DNA of 20,614 nucleotides from an uncultured Campylobacteraceae bacterium (GTDB taxonomy: Bacteria; Campylobacterota; Campylobacteria; Campylobacterales; Arcobacteraceae). Below the pieces are notes generated by a model. That model was not told the DNA's origin. It made no database searches and worked only from the letters and a program-made list of their open reading frames with translations. The number at the start of each line of letters is the position of its first letter. The first letter of the stretch is position 1. Shown here piece after piece: positions 14,532 through 20,614 of the stretch. The position numbers were made by a program, and so were the translations under genes. The DNA lies in contig CAJXPH010000018.1 in assembly GCA_913057765.1 (NCBI GenBank), forward strand, positions 1 to 20,614, in the 5' to 3' direction.

Positions 14532-15908
14532 TTGAATAAAAGAATTCTTTTTATAATCCTAATTCTGTTCTCTAATGTGTATGCTGATAAAGACCTAATC
14601 CAGGATGATTATATAAAACTCACTCCTGAAGAAGCTATATTTTTAAAAAATACAAAAATTAATGTAATCACATCAAATACATGGGCTCCAATTAACATGT
14701 ATAACGATAGTGAAGAACTCTCCGGAATTGCAATCGATTTTTGGAATCTAATTAAATCTAGAGCTGAAATTAATTCAACTATAACTACTTCAAAAGATTG
14801 GAATGATGTACTTACAAAAATAAAAAATAAAGATGCTGATATTACATTAGGTACCTCTTTTGATAAAAATAAGCTAGCGTACGCAAAATTTTCAACTCCA
14901 TATATTTCTTTTCCAATTGCCTTTGCCACTCTATTTGATAAACGATTTATTCCTGATGCCTCTTTTTTACAAGGTCAAAAAGTTGCAGTAGGAGAAAATT
15001 ATAGCTCTCATATTATTTTGAAAAATGAGTATCCAACTATTGATTTTATTACAGTAAAAAATACACATGATGCATTAAAGCTGCTTAGTGCTGGAGAAGT
15101 AGATGCCGTAATAGATATCCTACCTGTAGTTGCACATTTGATTTCTAAAAATGGATATTCCAATTTAAAAATTTCAGGAACAAGTAAAAATAATATTGAA
15201 ATTTCTTTTATGGTTAGAAATGATTATCCTGAATTAATACAAATTATCAATCGACATATATCTTTATTAACACCAGATGATAAAAACAAAATTATCAGAG
15301 AATGGTTAACTGTAAAATTTGATAAAAGAATTATAGATAAACATATGATGATAAATATCATAATAATAATTATTGCCTTATTTATTTTTTATTTCTTTAG
15401 ACAAAGAAGTGCTAATATACATAATGAACAACTTGAATTTATATCAAATACCGATGCCTTAACAGGGCTAAAAAACAGAAGAAAAATAGATAAAATATTA
15501 AATAAAATAAAAAATAAAAAATTCTCATTAATTTTAATGGATATTGACCATTTTAAGCTTATAAATGATGATTTTGGACATCTCATAGGGGATGAAGTTT
15601 TAAAAGATATTGCTCATCTTCTTAAATACAATGTAAATCAAAATGATATTATCGGAAGATGGGGTGGAGAAGAATTCCTAATTATATGTAAAAATACTTC
15701 AATATCTGAAGCTGAAAAGTTATCATATAGAATCAAAGATTTAATTGAAAATCATGATTTTAAAGTTAAAAAAATTACCGCATCATTTGGAATTAGTGAA
15801 GCTAATAATAACTTAGTATTGAAAGACATACTTTCAAATGCAGACAGAGCTTTATACAAAGCGAAAGAGAATGGTAGAAATCAAGTAGTATTATCAGTAA
15901 CTAATTAA
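14532..15908 (+). CDS. Periplasmic solute-binding sensor diguanylate cyclase
   Basis: This 458-residue inner-membrane sensor has a signal peptide (about 1-18, MNKRILFIILILFSNVYA), a periplasmic SBP_bac_3-type (family 3 extracellular solute-binding) domain at about 40-262, a membrane segment (about 273-289, very Ile-rich) and a GGDEF domain (about 305-455). TDALTGLKNRR (307-317), MDIDHFKLIND (336-346), the active-site GGEEF (378-382) and ADRALYKAKENGRN (437-450) indicate an active cyclase making cyclic di-GMP. The usual inhibitory-site RxxD before GGEEF reads NQND (369-372), so product inhibition by the canonical I-site is unlikely. The ligand is unknown; amino-acid-like solutes are typical of the family. 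The start is TTG with AAGG at 14519-14522. It converges with and overlaps the next gene by 8 bases. Confidence 0.9.
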   Translation: MNKRILFIILILFSNVYADKDLIQDDYIKLTPEEAIFLKNTKINVITSNTWAPINMYNDSEELSGIAIDFWNLIKSRAEINSTITTSKDWNDVLTKIKNKDADITLGTSFDKNKLAYAKFSTPYISFPIAFATLFDKRFIPDASFLQGQKVAVGENYSSHIILKNEYPTIDFITVKNTHDALKLLSAGEVDAVIDILPVVAHLISKNGYSNLKISGTSKNNIEISFMVRNDYPELIQIINRHISLLTPDDKNKIIREWLTVKFDKRIIDKHMMINIIIIIIALFIFYFFRQRSANIHNEQLEFISNTDALTGLKNRRKIDKILNKIKNKKFSLILMDIDHFKLINDDFGHLIGDEVLKDIAHLLKYNVNQNDIIGRWGGEEFLIICKNTSISEAEKLSYRIKDLIENHDFKVKKITASFGISEANNNLVLKDILSNADRALYKAKENGRNQVVLSVTN

Positions 15909-16299
15909 GTTCTACTGCAAGCTCAGCTTTTGCTTGTGCTATAAAGAATGCTTTTAACTTCATCATTTCATCAGTAGGAAACTGATTTTGAGCTTCCCCT
16001 CTTATTGCTCTTACAAAAAAATCTTTTGAAGAATCATTAAATCCAAAATTCATATTTGTTAATACAACTTCTTGATATTGAGAAACATCTTGAGGTGTTA
16101 CTTTTTTTATCTCTTGAGTTTCAGAAGTTTTTTCAGAAGAAGTTTTTTCTACTCCTTTTAAAAAATTATCTTTTGTAACTTGTCTTGATTCGTCACCAGT
16201 TTTTAATTTTGCAATTTCTGTTAAAGGTTGAATTTGTTGAATTTGAATTTGATTATTATCAGCATACTGACTGATTTTTGGTATTAATCCATATTCCAT
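15901..16299 (-). CDS. Small conserved-looking protein of unknown function
   Basis: I do not recognise this 132-residue protein. It has no signal peptide or membrane segment. The first ~80 residues are polar and Gln/Lys/Thr-rich (low complexity, probably disordered), beginning MEYGLIPKISQYADNN. The C-terminal ~50 residues look folded and more constrained (NFGFNDSSKDFFVRAIRG, then a helix DEMMKLKAFFIAQAKAELA). The start is very well supported: AAGGAGGT (minus strand, 16304-16311) is a near-ideal Shine-Dalgarno five bases from the ATG. A -10-like TATAAT lies at 16334-16329. It converges on the diguanylate cyclase, overlapping its last codons by 8 bases, and diverges from the CNNM/CBS gene. A disordered N-terminus with a short folded C-terminus is seen in some flagellar and export-associated small proteins, but nothing here proves that. 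Confidence 0.75.
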   Translation of the reverse strand: MEYGLIPKISQYADNNQIQIQQIQPLTEIAKLKTGDESRQVTKDNFLKGVEKTSSEKTSETQEIKKVTPQDVSQYQEVVLTNMNFGFNDSSKDFFVRAIRGEAQNQFPTDEMMKLKAFFIAQAKAELAVELN

Positions 16300-16328
16300 A
16301 ACGACCTCCTTATTGCTTTATTAATAAT

Positions 16329-16334
16329 ATTATA
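16329..16334 (-). promoter_or_regulatory. Probable -10 box for the small unknown gene
   Basis: The minus strand reads TATAAT preceded by TTG, 30 bases before the ATG at 16299, leaving a short leader with the strong AAGGAGGT site. Confidence 0.5.
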
Positions 16335-16383
16335 CAAGAAAAAGTAGATTTTTGTCAAAAAAAATTAATCTAAAGATATATTT

Positions 16384-16392
16384 TGCTATTAT
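16384..16392 (+). promoter_or_regulatory. Probable extended -10 promoter for the CNNM/CBS gene
   Basis: TGCTATTAT (TGnTATnAT) preceded by a TTTT run fits the Campylobacterota sigma-70 pattern. Transcription would start near 16400, giving a leader of nearly 80 bases that contains a small ORF at 16428-16490. Confidence 0.6.
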
Positions 16393-16427
16393 ATGCCATT
16401 AATTTTTTTCAAAATAAGGAGTAATTC

Positions 16428-16490
16428 TTGGAAGACACTTCCCAGAGGCGTGGTTTACAAAAAACAAGAGGTTTTAAATGGACCTTCTGA
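16428..16490 (+). CDS. Possible 20-residue leader ORF overlapping the CNNM/CBS gene
   Basis: A TTG codon six bases after a perfect AAGGAG (16416-16421) opens a 20-codon frame that ends with TGA at 16488-16490, 13 bases inside the following gene (start 16478) in another frame. The predicted peptide starts MEDTSQRRGLQKTRG and is basic. The following gene has its own AAGAGG at 16466-16471 within this small ORF, so translation of the leader would pass over that site and could couple or control it. A 5-base hairpin (GGAAG-ACA-CTTCC, 16430-16442) lies at its start. No homologue is known to me. It may be only a spurious frame, but the Shine-Dalgarno is as strong as those of real genes here. Confidence 0.4.
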   Translation: MEDTSQRRGLQKTRGFKWTF

Positions 16491-17527
16491 TAATTCTATT
16501 TATAGCTGTAATTAGTGTTTCATTTTTATGTTCAGTATTAGAGTCTATTATTCTATCAACAAATTTTACATATATATCTGTTTTAGAAAATAAAAATCCG
16601 ATAGCAGGAAAGCTTTTAAAGAAGCTAAAAACTGATATTGATAGTTCTATATCATCAATCTTAATTTTAAATACAATAGCAAATACATTGGGGGCAACAG
16701 CCATTGGTGTTCAAGCCCAAAATGTATTTGATGGTGATAAATCATTGGTAATGGTTGTATCTGTTGTTTTAACATTTGCAATTTTGTTTTTTGCTGAAAT
16801 AATACCAAAAACAATCGGTGCTGTTTACTGGAAAGAATTAGCACCTGTAGCTGCAAGAATAATACGTTTCTTTGTATTTATAACATACCCTATAATCTTA
16901 GTAACACAGTTTGTAACTAAAAAGATTAAAGGTAAAGATAGTGGAGATTCTCTTTCAAGAGAAGAACTGATCCATTCTACTTTATTAAGTGAAGAAGAAG
17001 GTATTATTGGGGATTTAGAATCTGATATTATAGAAAATACATTAACACTTAATGAAATAAAAACTAGAGATATATTAACCCCTAGATCTGTAATGTATGC
17101 TATAGAAAAAGGGACAGCAATAAAAGATATTCTTGAAGATAAAAGAACTTATAAGTTTTCAAGAGTTCCAATCTATGAGGGTACAATTGATAATATTGTA
17201 GGGATTGTACTTACTAAAAAACTTTTTAAGCAAGCAATTAAAGATAAAAATGCCTCTATGGAATCTATTATGACTCCAGTTTTTACACTAAATGAAAATA
17301 TTCCAGTTGCAAAAGCTTTAAATAAATTCATTCAGAAAAAAGAACATATGTTTATAGTTCTTGATAACTATGACCAAACAGAAGGTTTAGTTACATTAGA
17401 AGATTGTATTGAAACACTATTAGGTCTTGAGATCATGGATGAATCAGATACTACAGCCGATATGAGAAGTTTAGCTCTTAATAAAATGAAAGCAAAAAGA
17501 AAAGAAAAAGGTAGTAAAGAAGCCTAA
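16478..17527 (+). CDS. CNNM (DUF21) plus CBS-pair membrane protein, CorC/HlyC-family
   Basis: This 349-residue inner-membrane protein has an N-terminal CNNM/DUF21 domain (about 1-150) with membrane segments at about 3-22, 58-80, 89-108 and 126-147 and the conserved motifs NTIANTLGA (65-73) and FAEIIPKTIG (105-114). It is followed by a cytoplasmic CBS pair (about 198-252 and 263-315, with MTPVFTL and EGLVTLEDCIETLLG). It ends in a short basic tail. The C-terminal CorC/HlyC domain of longer homologues is absent, so this is the short form. Family members are linked to magnesium and sodium export and are gated by nucleotide binding to the CBS pair; the ion here is not determined. ATG 16478 has AAGAGG six bases upstream. 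A hairpin spans its stop codon. Confidence 0.88.
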   Translation: MDLLIILFIAVISVSFLCSVLESIILSTNFTYISVLENKNPIAGKLLKKLKTDIDSSISSILILNTIANTLGATAIGVQAQNVFDGDKSLVMVVSVVLTFAILFFAEIIPKTIGAVYWKELAPVAARIIRFFVFITYPIILVTQFVTKKIKGKDSGDSLSREELIHSTLLSEEEGIIGDLESDIIENTLTLNEIKTRDILTPRSVMYAIEKGTAIKDILEDKRTYKFSRVPIYEGTIDNIVGIVLTKKLFKQAIKDKNASMESIMTPVFTLNENIPVAKALNKFIQKKEHMFIVLDNYDQTEGLVTLEDCIETLLGLEIMDESDTTADMRSLALNKMKAKRKEKGSKEA

Positions 17528-17540
17528 GCTTCCTTACTAC
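17511..17540. terminator. Hairpin across the stop of the CNNM/CBS gene
   Basis: Arms of 13 bases (17511-17523 GTAGTAAAGAAGC and 17528-17540 GCTTCCTTACTAC) pair with a single mismatch around the loop CTAA, which contains the TAA stop. On the plus strand no T run follows, but on the minus strand the hairpin is followed by CTTTTTCTTTTC. The stem is strong for this AT-rich DNA. It may be a bidirectional terminator or an mRNA 3'-end stabiliser. Confidence 0.5.
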
Positions 17541-17630
17541 TCAACTTAATAAAAACTCTACAACTATTCAAAAAAACAAACTTCATAAGACACTAAATTA
17601 TTAATTAATCAAAAAACAGATACACTTTTT

Positions 17631-17636
17631 TATTAT
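17631..17636 (+). promoter_or_regulatory. Possible -10 box for the DUF937 gene
   Basis: TATTAT follows a TTTTT run (17626-17630) and is 22 bases before the start of the gene at 17659, whose Shine-Dalgarno AAGGGG is at 17648-17653. Leader would be short. Evidence is limited to pattern. Confidence 0.35.
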
Positions 17637-17658
17637 TATAAATAACTAAGGGGAATAA

Positions 17659-18189
17659 ATGAATATACTAAATACAATTTTAGAAAATGGTTTAGATAAA
17701 AATATATTAGGTGCAATCTCTAATAAAACTGGAATTGATACAGATTCTGTGCAATCTTTAGTTTCACAATTAGCTCCTCAATTATTAAATGGTGCAAAAC
17801 AAAATTTAGCAAGTGAACATGATTCTTCTGATTTAATAAATATGATTTCTAATACAAACTTAGAATCATTAAGTCAAAATCCTGAAATAATTGATAATAT
17901 GGATAATTCAAATATGTTAGGACAACTTTTTTCTTCATTAAATGAAAATGAAAGTGATGTAACAAATGCATTAAGTGCAAAAAGTGGGATAGACGTATCT
18001 TCAATATCTTCACTTCTTCCTATGATAGCGCCTTTAATCATGGGAGCATTAAACAAACAAACAAATTTAAGCTCTACTGATACTTCCGATACAAATAGTA
18101 TTACAAGTATGCTAACTGACTTTATTGACCAAGATAATGATGGTTCAGTGGTAGATGATTTAATGGGAATGGCAAAAAAGTTCTTCTAA
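17659..18189 (+). CDS. DUF937-like protein with internal duplication
   Basis: This 176-residue acidic, Ser/Asn/Leu-rich protein has no signal peptide or clear membrane segment. It consists of two related halves: ILGAISNKTGIDTDSVQSL...LAPQLLNGA (about 16-50) and VTNALSAKSGIDVSSISSL...IAPLIMGAL (about 101-134). Each half pairs a GID(T/V)xS turn with a hydrophobic helix, as in DUF937 proteins. Near the C-terminus DQDNDGSVVDDL (about 157-168) looks like a calcium-binding EF-hand/dockerin-type loop (DxDxDG), a tail common in this family, though position 12 is Leu rather than Glu. Function of the family is unknown. Start ATG 17659 with AAGGGG five bases upstream. A weak all-AT inverted repeat covers the stop (18187-18203). 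Confidence 0.82.
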   Translation: MNILNTILENGLDKNILGAISNKTGIDTDSVQSLVSQLAPQLLNGAKQNLASEHDSSDLINMISNTNLESLSQNPEIIDNMDNSNMLGQLFSSLNENESDVTNALSAKSGIDVSSISSLLPMIAPLIMGALNKQTNLSSTDTSDTNSITSMLTDFIDQDNDGSVVDDLMGMAKKFF

Positions 18190-18211
18190 ATAAGAATTAT
18201 TTAAATTATTT

Positions 18212-18220
18212 TGCTATAGA
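18212..18220 (+). promoter_or_regulatory. Probable extended -10 promoter for the DUF1508 gene
   Basis: TGCTATAGA after TTATTT fits TGnTATAAT with two changes near the 3' end and is 31 bases before the ATG at 18252. It implies the gene is transcribed separately from the DUF937 gene. Confidence 0.5.
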
Positions 18221-18251
18221 ATAGATATAAATTTATAACAAGGAAAGAAAT

Positions 18252-18575
18252 ATGACGATTAACCTAAGAAAAAGTGATGCTAAAGAACCATTCACATTTA
18301 TTTTTGTAAATGCTGAAGGTAAAACAATTGTAAAAAGTGAGAACTATGCTCAAAAAGCTAGTGCTAAAAATGGAATTGAATCTGTTAAGAAAAACTGTCA
18401 AGAAGATAATAGATATGAACTAAAAGAATCATCAAATGGTAAGCCTTTCTTCAACATTAAATCATCAAACGGTCAAATTGTTGGAACAAGTGCATTATTT
18501 GCAGATGAAACAGAAAGAAGTGCTGCTATTGCTGAATTACAAGCAGACAGTGCTGACGCAGAAATTTCTGAATAG
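18252..18575 (+). CDS. DUF1508 (YegP-like) small protein
   Basis: This 107-residue cytoplasmic protein is built from two DUF1508 repeats. The first (about 12-50) has the form FTFIFVNAEGKTIVKSENYAQ...AKNGIESVKKNC. The second (about 63-98) has PFFNIKSSNGQIVGTSALFAD...ERSAAIAEL. In the family each repeat forms a small beta-sheet plus helix; E. coli YegP is a homologue. The biochemical role is unknown. The first repeat keeps the GI(E)xVxxN helix motif, while in the second it has drifted (AAIAELQ). The acidic C-terminus ends with ADAEISE. Start ATG 18252 has AAGGA at 18241-18245. It has its own promoter-like box upstream and a clear rho-independent terminator downstream, so it is probably a single-gene transcript. 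Confidence 0.87.
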   Translation: MTINLRKSDAKEPFTFIFVNAEGKTIVKSENYAQKASAKNGIESVKKNCQEDNRYELKESSNGKPFFNIKSSNGQIVGTSALFADETERSAAIAELQADSADAEISE

Positions 18576-18601
18576 TAAAATTTATTTTTTATTGTAAAAA
18601 A

Positions 18602-18637
18602 GGTGGATGTCTAGATTTAGGCATTCACTTTTTTTTT
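18602..18637 (+). terminator. Rho-independent terminator after the DUF1508 gene
   Basis: Arms 18603-18613 (GTGGATGTCTA) and 18618-18628 (TAGGCATTCAC) form an 11-pair stem with two G-U pairs and the loop GATT, followed by nine T (18629-18637). An A run precedes the stem, so it may work in both directions. It is 27 bases after the stop codon. Confidence 0.85.
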
Positions 18638-18645
18638 GCTATAAT
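18635..18645 (+). promoter_or_regulatory. Strong extended -10 promoter of the ATPase gene
   Basis: TTTGCTATAAT is an exact TGnTATAAT box (TG at 18637-18638, TATAAT at 18640-18645). The T run of the preceding terminator forms its upstream T-rich element. Transcription would start near 18652, about 27 bases before the ATG at 18679; AAAGG is at 18668-18672. Confidence 0.75.
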
Positions 18646-18678
18646 ACCCATCAAATTTAATAAAACAAAAGGTCTATT

Positions 18679-20566
18679 ATGAGTAGCACATTTGATTATG
18701 AAAAGTTAAAACTTTTCTTTATTGGAAAAGAAAAAATCAATGAAGAAGAATCTATTCCAGTTATATATAAGAACAAGCATCTAACAACACATGCTGCAAT
18801 AATTGGGATGACAGGAAGTGGTAAAACAGGACTTGGTATTTCACTTCTAGAAGAAGCTGCTATTGATAATATACCTTCAATTATTATTGACCCAAAAGGT
18901 GATATGGGTAACTTATTATTGACATTTCCAGAACTAAGAGGAAGTGACTTTGAACCATGGGTTGAAGAACAAGATGCAATAAATAATAATATGACAAAAA
19001 GTGAACTTGCGCAAAAAACTGCCTCAATTTGGGAAAATGGTATCACTGGTGATTTTCAAAAAAAAGAAAGAATAGCAAAATTAAAAAATAGTGCTGATTT
19101 TACAATCTATACTCCAGGAAGTACTTCAGGCGTTCCTATTTCTATATTACAAACTTTTAAGGCTCCGTCAAAGGAAGTCTTAGAAGACAGTGATATTCTA
19201 AATCAACTTGTAAGCTCAACGGTTTCATCATTACTCTCTTTAGTTGAGATTAAAGATAACTCATCATCAAAAGAACACATCTTAATTACATCAATTTTTA
19301 TGAATTATTATACACAAGGAAAAGATTTAAATATTGAAGAATTGATTTCTTGTATTGTTACTCCTCCTTTTAAAAAAATAGGAGTTTTTGATATAGAAAC
19401 TTTTTTTGCACAAGATGATAGATTAAAACTTGCATTAAAACTAAATACAATCATTGCAAATCCATCTTTTAAATCTTGGATAGAAGGTGAACCTTTAGAT
19501 ATTTCAAATCTATTATATGATGAAAATGGGAAAGCAAGAGTTTCTATATTTTCTATTTCACATTTAAATGATTCTCAAAGAATGTTCTTTGTATCACTTC
19601 TATTAAATCAAATGGTTGCATGGATGAGAAGACAAGAAGGTACTTCTTCTCTTAAAGCCCTACTTTACATGGATGAAATATTTGGATATTTTCCACCATC
19701 TAAAAATCCTCCATCTAAGCAACCGATGTTGACACTACTAAAACAAGCTCGTTCTTTTGGTGTAGGAGTCATACTTTCAACTCAAAACCCCGTAGATCTT
19801 GATTACAAAGGTTTAGCAAATATAGGAACATGGTTTATTGGACGTCTTCAAACTAAACAAGATAAAGAAAAAGTAATTGATGGACTTGCAACTAGTGGTA
19901 ATATTAAATTTGATAGAAAAGAATTAATGAACTTACTTTCTAACTTAGATAAAAGAAACTTCATTATGAAAAATATTCACGAAGATACAATTAAAGTATT
20001 TAAAACAAGATGGGTTTTGTCATATTTAAAAGGCCCTATTTCTAAAGATGATATAAAAAAACTAATGGCTGATAAAATTGCAAAAGTATTAAATAAAGAA
20101 AAAGTTGCAATAACTACTAAAATAAGACAGCCACAGCCTATATCAGATTCTTTTTCTAAACCTATTCTACCAAATGATTTAGAAGAAAGTTTCAACTATA
20201 TATCTCAACGAGACAATTATCAAATGCAAGCATATTTATTAGCATCTTGTGAACTAAATTTTTTTAATGCATCAAAAAAAATTGATATGAAAAAATCAAT
20301 TACTCAAAAAATTTATTTAGATGAAACAGATTCAAATGTTAATTGGGATGATAAAGAAGATTTAGATAATAATGACTTTTCAAAAAAAGAAAGATCAAAT
20401 TGTTCATTTTATAATGTCCCTACTTTTATTCAAAATGCAAGAGAATTTAAATCTCTGAAAAGAGAATTTACAAATCTCATTTATCAAAATGATAAATTAA
20501 CACTACATACAATTTCTTCATTAAAATTAACCTCTAAACAAAATGAAAATTTAGTAGATTTTAAAA
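18679..20566 (+). CDS. HerA/VirB4-type ATP-binding protein, 3' end missing
   Basis: This P-loop ATPase of the HerA/FtsK superfamily (DUF87-like) has 629 genomic codons here. Walker A is GMTGSGKT (43-50), followed by IIIDPKGDMGNL (68-79). Walker B is ALLYMDEIFGY (327-337). QARSFGVGVILSTQNP (356-371) carries the sensor-like Gln, and WFIGRL (385-390) follows. Such proteins move DNA or protein in a hexameric ring; the substrate is unknown here, and homologues are usually annotated only as ATP-binding proteins. The region after about 480 is Lys/Asn/Asp-rich and unassigned. The frame runs on into the adapter to the window end, adding the false tail VSYTHLTLPTKRIV; residues after K629 are artefact. 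The true C-terminus is missing. The start has AAAGG at 18668-18672 and a strong promoter. Confidence 0.9.
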
Positions 20567-20614
20567 CTGTCTCTTATACACATCTGACGCTGCCGACGAA
20601 GAGGATAGTGTAGA
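20567..20614. other. Illumina Nextera i5-side adapter (contamination)
   Basis: Bases 20567-20585 are the reverse-complement mosaic end CTGTCTCTTATACACATCT. Bases 20586-20599 are GACGCTGCCGACGA. Bases 20600-20607 (AGAGGATA) are the complement of Nextera i5 index S503 (TATCCTCT). Bases 20608-20614 (GTGTAGA) are the start of the P5 complement. Genomic sequence ends at 20566. Confidence 0.98.

Noticed and set aside
49..20566. CRISPR array, prophage, toxin-antitoxin or defence island
   Set aside because: No spaced direct repeats, integrase, phage structural genes or known defence families are visible. The HerA-type ATPase lacks a neighbouring nuclease within the window, so no defence system can be claimed.
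30..20585. 19-base inverted repeats at both ends (30-48 and 20567-20585) that look like the termini of a 20.5 kb Tn5-type transposon
   Set aside because: They are the Tn5 mosaic ends used in Nextera library preparation, each continuing outward into Illumina index and primer sequence. There is no transposase gene and the cargo is core genome.
20567..20613. C-terminal residues of the ATPase after K629
   Set aside because: They are translated adapter sequence, with the recognisable SYTHLTLPT signature.

Overview
The window is about 20.5 kb of very AT-rich bacterial chromosome (genomic sequence 49-20566). Both ends are capped by untrimmed Illumina Nextera adapter (1-48 and 20567-20614), so both end genes are cut. 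Gene content and signals point to Campylobacterota, most likely Arcobacteraceae. The reasons are the ubiX-coaD-tmk order known from Campylobacter, a KatA plus ankyrin-protein pair like Cj1385/Cj1386, and promoters of the TGnTATAAT type with T-rich upstream DNA and no clear -35 box. The genus is an inference; there is no rRNA or tRNA in the window.

Layout. 49-134 is the start of a leftward gene of unknown function. 372-6519 is a tight rightward housekeeping cluster: ubiX, coaD, tmk, hisS, speA, cysE and a TauE/SafE-family permease. Genes overlap or lie within about 10 bases of each other, so one transcript is likely. 6521-9064 is a leftward aconitase-A-family protein that has lost many catalytic residues and one iron-sulfur ligand. 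9232-11142 is a leftward katA-ankyrin operon for peroxide defence. Divergent from it is uvrA (11319-14129), coupled to a DUF309 gene. Then come a periplasmic-sensor diguanylate cyclase (14532-15908), a convergent small unknown gene (15901-16299) and, divergent from that, a CNNM/CBS membrane protein with a possible 20-residue leader ORF. The right end carries a DUF937 gene, a DUF1508 (YegP-like) gene with a good terminator, and a HerA/VirB4-type ATPase cut by the adapter.

I see no mobile element, CRISPR array, prophage or defence island. Most of the window is ordinary core genome. The most unusual biological item is the aconitase-like protein. Its fold-defining motifs are preserved over 847 codons without a frameshift, but the serine of the DSH motif, one cluster cysteine and three of the substrate-binding arginines are replaced, which suggests a pseudoenzyme with another role. 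The second practical point is the adapter contamination, which creates a false C-terminus in the last gene.
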